A stretch of 64,000 nucleotides of DNA, taken from NCBI RefSeq assembly GCF_006381105.1, contig NZ_VDET01000002.1, positions 1,029,578 through 1,093,577 of the forward strand. The letters run 5' to 3'. The notes under the pieces were generated by a model, which made no database searches, was not told the DNA's origin, and saw nothing but the letters and a program-made list of their open reading frames with translations. Positions 18,573-25,465 of this stretch are shown in pieces. How positions within the stretch are numbered: position 1 is the first letter of the stretch; each line of letters starts with the position of its first letter. A program made the translations under genes and the position numbers. Source of the DNA: Flavicella sediminum (GTDB taxonomy: Bacteria > Bacteroidota > Bacteroidia > Flavobacteriales > Flavobacteriaceae).

Positions 18573-20048
18573 ATGAAAATATATAAAATTAAAACAATTG
18601 CTTTCTTTATTGCATTCGCAGCTGTTACAGCATGTAGCGATAGCTTTATTGATGTTCCCTCAAACGACCCAAACTCAGCAGAATTTTTCAATTCAGAAGA
18701 AGATTATGAAAAAGCTTTGATTGGAGCATACGACTTATTACAATCTACTTACTTAAATGTAATGCTGGGTGAAATTGCCTCTGACAATACCCTAGCAGGT
18801 GGAGAAAGTGCAAACGACACTCCAGGAATTCAGCAAATAGACGACATGATTCATACGTCATCTAACGAACAACTTAGAGATATCTGGGGTTGGATGTATG
18901 CTGGAGCCAACAGAGCCAACTATATTTTAGAATTTCAAGATAAAACAGATTTTACAGGAAAAGAAAACATCTTAGGGCAAACAAAATTCTTAAGAGCTTA
19001 TTACTACTTTGAATTGGTAAAATGGTTTGGAGATGTTCCATTATCTGTAGACAAACGCATCCAATTCGGAGATCAATTTACAATAGACAGAACGCCAAAA
19101 GCTGATGTTTATGCGCAAATTGAATTGGATTTAATTTACGCAGCTGAAAATTTACCTTCAGTACAAGACTTAGCTTACAAAGTAACCAAAGGTGCCGCAC
19201 AATCCTTGCTTGGAAAAGTGTATTTATACCAAAATAAATTTGATGAAGCGGCAACAGTTTTAGAAGCTGCCATTGCAGGCCCTTATGATTTGGTTGCAGA
19301 TTACAATACTATTTTTGAACACGATGGCGAAAACGGAATTGAATCTGTTTTTGAAGTACAATATTCTGATGTGGCGGGTGCAGACTTTGACTGCAAACAA
19401 TGTAGTTCTGGAAATATCGCGGTAGGATTTAGCGGTATACGTGCTTATGATGGACCTATATTTGATTCTGGATTTAGTTTTAATGTTCCTACACAAGAAG
19501 CCGTAGACGCTTTTGAAGCAGGAGATTTGAGAAAAGATGTTGCTATTTTAGATATCGAAGCTTGGAATACAGCCAACAACTCTACTTCTGGCGAGGGATA
19601 TGAGCACACTGGGTATTTCAACAGAAAATACATTACAAGAAAAGGTGACAAAAACATTGGAGATCAAAACTTAACAAACCCTAATAATTATAGAGCTATT
19701 CGCTTTGCGGATGTTTTATTAATGGCTGCTGAAGCCAATAATAGAAAATCATCTCCAGATGATGCCAAAGCAAAAACCTACTTGAATAGAGTTAGAAGAA
19801 GAGCTTTTGGGGTTTCTGATGCTAGTTTTGACATCACAACGAATGGATCTGCTTTAACGGATGCTATTTACGCGGAAAGAAGAGTAGAATTGGTTGGTGA
19901 AGGACACCGCTTTTTTGACTTAGTACGAACAGGAAAAGCTGCACAAGAAATTGATGGTTTTGTAGCTGGTAAACATGAAGTTTTCCCTATTCCATTAATT
20001 GAAATTCAATTAGCAGGAGACAGATGGGACCAAAACCCTAATTATTAA
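18573..20048 (+). CDS. susD: SusD/RagB-type surface glycan-binding lipoprotein
   Basis: This 491-residue lipoprotein (Cys21 after FAAVTA) has the SusD/RagB hallmarks. These are TPR-like helices with FLRAYYYFELVKWFGDVPL near residue 140, LNRVRRRAFG near residue 410, and ERRVELVGEGHRFFDLVRTGK near residue 435. It ends in WDQNPNY, the usual SusD C-terminus. It forms the hinged lid of the SusC transporter and binds the incoming oligosaccharide on the outer face. Mature start CSDSFID is acidic, consistent with surface display. The next gene starts 18 bases downstream. Confidence 0.96.
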   Translation: MKIYKIKTIAFFIAFAAVTACSDSFIDVPSNDPNSAEFFNSEEDYEKALIGAYDLLQSTYLNVMLGEIASDNTLAGGESANDTPGIQQIDDMIHTSSNEQLRDIWGWMYAGANRANYILEFQDKTDFTGKENILGQTKFLRAYYYFELVKWFGDVPLSVDKRIQFGDQFTIDRTPKADVYAQIELDLIYAAENLPSVQDLAYKVTKGAAQSLLGKVYLYQNKFDEAATVLEAAIAGPYDLVADYNTIFEHDGENGIESVFEVQYSDVAGADFDCKQCSSGNIAVGFSGIRAYDGPIFDSGFSFNVPTQEAVDAFEAGDLRKDVAILDIEAWNTANNSTSGEGYEHTGYFNRKYITRKGDKNIGDQNLTNPNNYRAIRFADVLLMAAEANNRKSSPDDAKAKTYLNRVRRRAFGVSDASFDITTNGSALTDAIYAERRVELVGEGHRFFDLVRTGKAAQEIDGFVAGKHEVFPIPLIEIQLAGDRWDQNPNY

Positions 20049-20066
20049 TCAATCAACCTCAACAAG

Positions 20067-22100
20067 ATGAAAAAAATGAATTATATATACGGACTTTTAT
20101 TAGTGCTGCTTTCAACGATTGCTTGTACTGACGATCTTGCTGATCTTTCTTTTGCTTCGGCAGAAAATATTCCAGCACCTTCAGAAATTAGTGCCTTGTT
20201 AACAGTTACTCAAGACAATTCTGGAATGGTCACAATTACACCAACAGGAAACAATGCCAATTCTTTTGAAATTGGTTTTGGAGATGAGAAAACAGAAACT
20301 GCAACAGTAGCATCGGGCGAAAGCACGACACATACTTACGCAGAAGGTTCTTTTGAGATTACAGTTACAGCAATGGGTTTAAACGACTTAACAGCTACGG
20401 CAAATATTCCTTTGAATCTTTCTTTTAGAGCACCTGAAAACTTAGAAATCAAAGCAGAGATTGATGCTTCAAACCCATTTAAATTAAACGTTTCTGCAAC
20501 TGCAGATTACGCAGCGGCTTTCCATGTTTATTTTGACACCTCTAATACCGAAGAGGCTCCTACAGCTTTAGGAATAGATGCAATTATTGGCTATGAATAT
20601 CCTACTGTTGGCGACTATACAATTAAAGTTGTAGCTCTTAGTGGTGGTTCAGAAACTATTGAAACGACGCAAAAAATTACTGTTTCTGCACCAACAAACT
20701 TACCAATAGATTTCGAAATTTTCGATGCTTCAGTATTGGCCGGATTTGACGGAGGAGTTATGACTGTAATTGACAATCCAAGTAAAAATGAAGACAATAA
20801 TTCTGATAAAGTTGGACAAATAGTTAAAAATGCAGGACAACCATGGGGAGGTAATATAATTACCTTATCCGAACCTATTGATTTCTCTACTAAGAAATTC
20901 ATAAAAATGAATGTTTGGTCTCCAAGAGCTGGTGGCAAAATGCTTTTTAAAGTTGAAAACATTGCGAAAGCAGAAATTGCGTATGAGCAAGAAGTTGTTT
21001 TAACAGGAAACAGTGCCTGGGAAGAAGTAACTATTGACTATAGCGATATTGACGTATCCAAAGAATACCAAAAAGTCATCTTAATTTTTGATAACGGTAC
21101 TATGGGTGATGGAAGTTTAGACTTTACTTTTTATGTAGATAATATCAAATTAGCAAGTCAAAGCACATCGGGAGGAAGTATCAACTTCCCAATGAGTTTT
21201 GAAATTCCTTTCGAAACAAGTTCTTTTGATGGTGGAAATATCTCAATCATTGACAATACTAAAACCGATGGTAATAGCTCTACAAAAGTTGCTAAACTAG
21301 TAAAAGATGCTGGTCAAGTTTGGGCAGGTTCTAAAATTACAGTTCCAAACGTTTATCAATTAGAAACAGATTTCACGGTTACGTTAAATGTTTGGTCACC
21401 AAGAGCGGACCTTAGCTTATTAATGAAATTTGAAGATGCCGTTGGATGGCCTAACACTACTGCCACTCCAGAAATTACAGCAACAACAACAAAAGCTAAT
21501 GAATGGGAAACCTTGACATTTAATTTTTCTGGAATCGATACTTCTATTGACTTTAACAACTTAGTTTTAATTATGGACAATGGAGCAGCTGGTGATGGGT
21601 CTGATAATTATACCATTTACTTAGATGACATATCAATTGCCTCTTTCCTTGATTTTGAACCTCAACAAGCACTAAGTAGTTTTGATGGTGGTGAAATTTC
21701 CATTATTGATAACACAAAAACTACAGGAAACGATTCTTCAAAAATAATCAAACTAGTAAAAGACGCTGGACAGGTTTGGGCAGGTTCTAAAATTACCGTT
21801 TCAGAACCTTACATTTTAACTGAAAGTACAACCATTAAATTAAAAGTTTGGTCACCTAGAAGTGGACTTAACCTATTAATGAAGTTTGAAGATGCAATTG
21901 GATGGCCAAACACAACAGCTACCGCTGAAATTACAGCTACAACAACAAAAGCTGATGAATGGGAAGAATTAACTTTTACATTCCCAACTATCGACACTAG
22001 CATTGACTTTACCAATTTAGTATTGATTATGGACAATGGTGCGGCAGGTGATGGATCAGACAATTACACGATTTACATTGACGACATAACGAAACTTTAA
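20067..22100 (+). CDS. SusE-like surface glycan-binding lipoprotein with three tandem CBM-like modules
   Basis: This 677-residue lipoprotein (Cys20) begins CTDDLADL after cleavage. PKD-like Ig domains fill about residues 35-220. Three related beta-sandwich modules follow (about 222-362, 382-526 and 534-677). Each has an FDGG and IDN start, a VWSPR strand and a final DNGxxGDGSxxxTxYxDxI segment. Modules two and three are nearly the same, sharing KLVKDAGQVWAGSKITV and MKFEDA-GWPNTTAT. No catalytic residues are seen. It occupies the SusE/SGBP slot after susD and should hold glucan chains for SusCD. Multiple modules would raise avidity for long chains. Confidence 0.85.
   Translation: MKKMNYIYGLLLVLLSTIACTDDLADLSFASAENIPAPSEISALLTVTQDNSGMVTITPTGNNANSFEIGFGDEKTETATVASGESTTHTYAEGSFEITVTAMGLNDLTATANIPLNLSFRAPENLEIKAEIDASNPFKLNVSATADYAAAFHVYFDTSNTEEAPTALGIDAIIGYEYPTVGDYTIKVVALSGGSETIETTQKITVSAPTNLPIDFEIFDASVLAGFDGGVMTVIDNPSKNEDNNSDKVGQIVKNAGQPWGGNIITLSEPIDFSTKKFIKMNVWSPRAGGKMLFKVENIAKAEIAYEQEVVLTGNSAWEEVTIDYSDIDVSKEYQKVILIFDNGTMGDGSLDFTFYVDNIKLASQSTSGGSINFPMSFEIPFETSSFDGGNISIIDNTKTDGNSSTKVAKLVKDAGQVWAGSKITVPNVYQLETDFTVTLNVWSPRADLSLLMKFEDAVGWPNTTATPEITATTTKANEWETLTFNFSGIDTSIDFNNLVLIMDNGAAGDGSDNYTIYLDDISIASFLDFEPQQALSSFDGGEISIIDNTKTTGNDSSKIIKLVKDAGQVWAGSKITVSEPYILTESTTIKLKVWSPRSGLNLLMKFEDAIGWPNTTATAEITATTTKADEWEELTFTFPTIDTSIDFTNLVLIMDNGAAGDGSDNYTIYIDDITKL
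20721..22090 (+). repeat. Triplicated CBM-like module, last two copies recent
   Basis: Three in-frame copies of about 430 bases each: roughly 20721-21152, 21211-21639 and 21670-22090. Copies two and three match closely even at DNA level, for example around 21440-21510 and 21892-21962. Copy one is divergent and lacks the GWPNTTA segment. Confidence 0.8.
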
Positions 22101-22110
22101 GACTTACATC

Positions 22111-23004
22111 ATGAAAAACATTAAATTCATATTTCAAACAATGCTTTTAGTTAGTATATTCGTACTAACTAGTTGCGAAGAGGAAACTTACGAATTTGGC
22201 GCGATTATCGCTCCATCAAATATTCAAATAGATTCTGAAATCAAAGGTGCAACCACAAGTTTACCCTATGGAGACGGAACCGGTGAAGTTAGCTACACTG
22301 CAAATGCTGATAACGCAATAAGTTATAAATTTATATTCAATGGTAGCGAAACAATTGCTCCTTCCGGAACGCATACGTATACGTTTAGCAATACAGGAAC
22401 ACATATCTACAATGTAATCGTTCAAGTTATTGGAACAGGTGGAGTTATTTCGAGTTCAGCTATACAAAGTGAGGTATTGGTTTTATACGAGCCACCTGCT
22501 GAATTATTAGAAACTTTATATGGTACTGGAACAAAAACATGGAGAGTTAAAGCTGAAGGCAACAAACACTTTGGACTAGGCCCTGTTGGAGGAAATGCCG
22601 GACCTGAATGGTATGGTGCCGGACCTAACGATAAAGTTGATACAGGTATGTACGATGATCGCTATGTATTTAATAGCGATGGAACTTTTACACATTTAGT
22701 GGGTGCCGACGGAACTGTTTTTGGCAGACATACTCCAATGGTTGCAGATTTAGGACCAACTTCTGAAGCTCCAAATGGAGATGATATTGAAAACTATCCT
22801 TATGCTGATTACTCTGAAAAAATGAGCTTATCTGCACCAGGAGGAACTGAAACAATTAGCTTAACTGGTTTGGCTTTTATCGGTTATTATACAGGTGGAT
22901 CTCACCAATACAAGATTGAAAGTAGAACAAGTAATGAAATTGTTTTAAGAACAACAGATGCGGCTAGTCAATTCGACTGGTGGTTTACACTAGTAGCTGA
23001 ATAA
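22111..23004 (+). CDS. Ig-like lipoprotein, putative surface glycan-binding protein
   Basis: This 297-residue lipoprotein (Cys22) has the acidic mature start CEEETYEF. Residues about 30-130 form an Ig/PKD-like module (IAPSNIQID and GDGTGEVSYTA). It is recognisably related to the N-terminal module of the next two GH16 enzymes (IIPSNLIIA and GNGTGQIKV). Residues about 135-297 start GTGTKTWRVKAEGNKHFGLG and end DAASQFDWWFTLVAE, a Trp/Tyr-rich domain common beside SusCD pairs in flavobacteria. I know no enzymatic function for it. It is probably a surface glycan binder that follows the three-module protein by 10 bases. Confidence 0.72.
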   Translation: MKNIKFIFQTMLLVSIFVLTSCEEETYEFGAIIAPSNIQIDSEIKGATTSLPYGDGTGEVSYTANADNAISYKFIFNGSETIAPSGTHTYTFSNTGTHIYNVIVQVIGTGGVISSSAIQSEVLVLYEPPAELLETLYGTGTKTWRVKAEGNKHFGLGPVGGNAGPEWYGAGPNDKVDTGMYDDRYVFNSDGTFTHLVGADGTVFGRHTPMVADLGPTSEAPNGDDIENYPYADYSEKMSLSAPGGTETISLTGLAFIGYYTGGSHQYKIESRTSNEIVLRTTDAASQFDWWFTLVAE

Positions 23005-23017
23005 ATAAATTCACATA

Positions 23018-23043
23018 AAGAGGCGGTTCTAAAATCGCCTCTT
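23018..23043 (+). promoter_or_regulatory. Intercistronic hairpin before the second GH16
   Basis: Eight-base arms AAGAGGCG (23018-23025) and CGCCTCTT (23036-23043) pair exactly around a 10-base loop. A-rich, not T-rich, sequence follows, so it is more likely an mRNA processing or stability element than a terminator. A decayed copy precedes the third GH16 gene. Confidence 0.55.
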
Positions 23044-23055
23044 AAAAAAAATCGT

Positions 23056-24162
23056 ATGAAATATTTTCGAACACACACACTAGCACTCCTATTCATTATA
23101 ACTACCGCTATAGCCTGTTCTTCCAATGAAGAAATTGAGGTAACAGCTCCTGACATAATTCCTTCAAACCTAATAATCGCGATTGACATTGTAGGACAAC
23201 ATACTGGGCAACCCAATGGCAATGGCACAGGTCAAATTAAAGTTACCGCATCTGCAACAAATGCAAGCGCTTATAAAATTCAATTTGAAAATAATATAAG
23301 TATTGAAAACACAACAGGAATTGCTGAACACGAGTATTTAAACGAAGGTATTAACAGTTATATCGTAACCGTTTTTGCATATTCTGAAACTGGAAATGCT
23401 ATTAGTCAATTCAGAAAAATTACTGTTTTAAAAGAAGATGAAGCAGGGCCAGAAGAAACAGGTTTAGTTTGGTCCGATGAATTTGATACCGATGGTACTC
23501 CGGACAGTAGCAAATGGGTTTTCGAAATAGGCAATGGAGCTAATGGCTGGGGAAATAATGAAAAACAATATTACACCAATAGAAATGACAACGCGATTGT
23601 AGACAATGGGATTTTAAAAATAATCGCTAAAAGGGAAAATTACCAAGGTTACAATTTCACCTCTACAAGAATGAAAACACAAGGAAAATATAGTTTTACC
23701 TATGGAGAAGTAAAAGTTCGTGCAAAACTTCCTAAAGGAAGTGGAACTTGGCCTGCTATATGGATGTTAGGAGACAACATCACCTCAGCTGGATGGCCTT
23801 TGTGTGGCGAAATAGACATTATGGAACATGTTGGCAATAGAGAAGGACATATTTCTAGTGCCATCCACAATCAATCTGGATTTGCAGGTGGATATTATGG
23901 TGATGAGCAATATAAAGAGGATGTAACTTCTGAATTCCATGTATATGGAATTGAATGGACCCCTGAAAAAATTATTTTCAAAGTGGACGAAGTAGCACAT
24001 TTTACATACCACCCAGATACCTATAATGATCATACTTGGCCTTTTTATCGTAATCAATTTTTACTTTTAAATATCGCTATGGGCGGAAACTTAGGAGGAA
24101 CAATTAATAGTAGCTTTTCAGAGAGTGTTATGGAAATTGATTATGTTAGAGTTTACAAATAA
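23056..24162 (+). CDS. GH16 family endo-beta-glucanase lipoprotein with N-terminal Ig-like module
   Basis: This 368-residue lipoprotein has Cys21 and mature start CSSNEEIE, an acidic surface-type signal. Residues about 30-130 are an Ig/PKD-like module shared with the two flanking genes. The GH16 catalytic domain runs from about 135 (LVWSDEFDTDG) to the end, with nucleophile Glu252 and acid/base Glu257 in GEIDIMEHVG, and GTWPAIWMLG just before. It should cut beta-1,3-glucan outside the cell and feed SusCD. Its catalytic half resembles the GH16 at 3.0 kb (NGWGNNEKQYYTNRND) more than that of its tandem neighbour. Confidence 0.93.
   Translation: MKYFRTHTLALLFIITTAIACSSNEEIEVTAPDIIPSNLIIAIDIVGQHTGQPNGNGTGQIKVTASATNASAYKIQFENNISIENTTGIAEHEYLNEGINSYIVTVFAYSETGNAISQFRKITVLKEDEAGPEETGLVWSDEFDTDGTPDSSKWVFEIGNGANGWGNNEKQYYTNRNDNAIVDNGILKIIAKRENYQGYNFTSTRMKTQGKYSFTYGEVKVRAKLPKGSGTWPAIWMLGDNITSAGWPLCGEIDIMEHVGNREGHISSAIHNQSGFAGGYYGDEQYKEDVTSEFHVYGIEWTPEKIIFKVDEVAHFTYHPDTYNDHTWPFYRNQFLLLNIAMGGNLGGTINSSFSESVMEIDYVRVYK
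23113..23495 (+). repeat. Near-identical 383-base repeat, copy A
   Basis: This encodes the mature N-terminus, the Ig-like module and the start of the catalytic domain of one GH16. It matches 24378-24760 without gaps. I count about 22 differences by eye, roughly 94% identity, while the catalytic parts downstream diverge strongly. Confidence 0.88.
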
Positions 24163-24171
24163 ACAAACATA

Positions 24172-24240
24172 TTCACATTTTTATTTGTTAGTAATTTAGT
24201 ATTAATCGTTGGGTGTAAAACCATTTCTATTTCTCCAAAC
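24172..24240 (+). pseudogene. Relic of the GH3 signal-peptide coding start
   Basis: Translated in frame, this stretch reads FVSNLVLIVGCK, matching CLVSSLVLVVGCK at the start of the GH3 gene at 25466. At DNA level about 29 of 34 bases match across the lipobox region. It has no start codon and runs into a stop at 24274-24276. It is best read as the left-behind 5' end of GH3 after tandem duplication of a GH16-GH3 segment. Confidence 0.72.
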
Positions 24241-24274
24241 AACATAACCTTTATGGGAAATAATAAAATTACCT

Positions 24275-24303
24275 AAGGGGCGGTTATAAAAAACGCCTAT
24301 TTT
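24275..24303 (+). promoter_or_regulatory. Decayed copy of the pre-GH16 hairpin
   Basis: The sequence contains GGGGCGGTTATAAAAAACGCCT, split here as GGGGCGGTTATAAA and AAACGCCT. It aligns with the hairpin at 23018-23043, and the inner GGCG/CGCC pairs remain. It lies 18 bases before the third GH16 start. Confidence 0.5.
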
Positions 24304-24320
24304 ATTTAAAAAATTCAAAC

Positions 24321-25460
24321 ATGAGATCCGTCAATAAATACACCTTTTTATTATTCTTCATTTTCGTAGCTTCAATAGCCTGTTCTTCCAATGAAGAAAT
24401 TGAGGTAACAGCTCCGGACATAATTCCTTCAAACCTAATAATCGCGATTGACATTGTAGGACAACATACGGGGCAACCCAATGGCAATGGCTCAGGTCAA
24501 ATTAAAGTTATAGCAACTGCAACAAATGCAAGCGCTTATAAAATTCAATTTGAAAATAATACAAGTATTGAAAACACAACAGGAATTGCTGAACATGAAT
24601 ACACAACTGAAGGCAGCAACAGTTATATCGTAACCGTTTTTGCATACTCTGAAACTGGAAATGCAATTAGTCAATTCAGAAAAATTACTGTTTTAAAAGA
24701 AGGTGAAGCAGGGCCAGAAGAAACAGGTTTAGTTTGGTCCGATGAATTTGACACTGATGGAGCTGTAGATGCTACAAAATGGTTTCACCAAACAAAAATT
24801 CCCGCAGGAGGAAGCTGGTATAACGGAGAAATACAGCATTATACAAATCGTATAGAGAACACAAATGTTACCAATGGCATCTTAAACATCGTAGCAAAAA
24901 AAGAAACATTTACCGATCAAGGACATACCAAACAATATACATCAGCAAGATTAAACTCTAAATTCGCATTCAAATACGGAAAAGTCAAAATTCGAGCAAA
25001 ATTACCAACAGGTAACGGTACTTGGCCAGCAATATGGACTTTAGGAAAGAACATTACAGAATCTGGAGGATATTGGGCAAACGACTTTGGGACTACAGGT
25101 TGGCCTGCCTGCGGAGAAATAGACATCATGGAGCACTGGGGAAGTAATCAAAATTTTGTACAAAGTGCCATGCATACGCCTTCTAGCTCTGGAGCAACAA
25201 TTAATCATGGAGGACAAACAATTGCTACAGCCTCAAGTGAATTTCATATTTATGAATTAGACTGGAACTCGGAAAGAATGATTTTTAGTGTTGATGGCAA
25301 CGTTCATTATACCTACAACCCAGAACTAAAAAACGCAAATACATGGCCCTATGATGCAGAACAATATTTATTATTAAATATAGCTATTCAACCTAGTATA
25401 ACAGCATCTTTTACAGAAGATGCCATGGAAATTGACTATGTTAGAGTATATAAACAATAG
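24321..25460 (+). CDS. GH16 family endo-beta-glucanase lipoprotein with N-terminal Ig-like module (tandem paralogue)
   Basis: This 379-residue lipoprotein has Cys21 and mature start CSSNEEIE, identical to the previous gene. The Ig-like module (about 30-130) is nearly the same as in that neighbour. The GH16 domain has nucleophile Glu266 and acid/base Glu271 in GEIDIMEHWG. It contains an insertion before that motif (ESGGYWANDFGTTGWPA) that its neighbour lacks, so substrate subsite architecture probably differs. Expected role is a surface endo-beta-glucanase complementary to the previous one. GH3 starts five bases after its stop. Confidence 0.93.
   Translation: MRSVNKYTFLLFFIFVASIACSSNEEIEVTAPDIIPSNLIIAIDIVGQHTGQPNGNGSGQIKVIATATNASAYKIQFENNTSIENTTGIAEHEYTTEGSNSYIVTVFAYSETGNAISQFRKITVLKEGEAGPEETGLVWSDEFDTDGAVDATKWFHQTKIPAGGSWYNGEIQHYTNRIENTNVTNGILNIVAKKETFTDQGHTKQYTSARLNSKFAFKYGKVKIRAKLPTGNGTWPAIWTLGKNITESGGYWANDFGTTGWPACGEIDIMEHWGSNQNFVQSAMHTPSSSGATINHGGQTIATASSEFHIYELDWNSERMIFSVDGNVHYTYNPELKNANTWPYDAEQYLLLNIAIQPSITASFTEDAMEIDYVRVYKQ
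24378..24760 (+). repeat. Near-identical 383-base repeat, copy B
   Basis: This is the partner of 23113-23495. Similarity ends inside the first strands of the catalytic domain, just after SDEFDTDG. Confidence 0.88.
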
Positions 25461-25465
25461 ACCTT

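Noticed and set aside
23018-24303. Repeated hairpins before the GH16 genes as a CRISPR or mobile-element remnant
   Set aside because: Only two copies, each tied to a duplicated gene. Tandem duplication explains them, and no transposase or spacer pattern is present.
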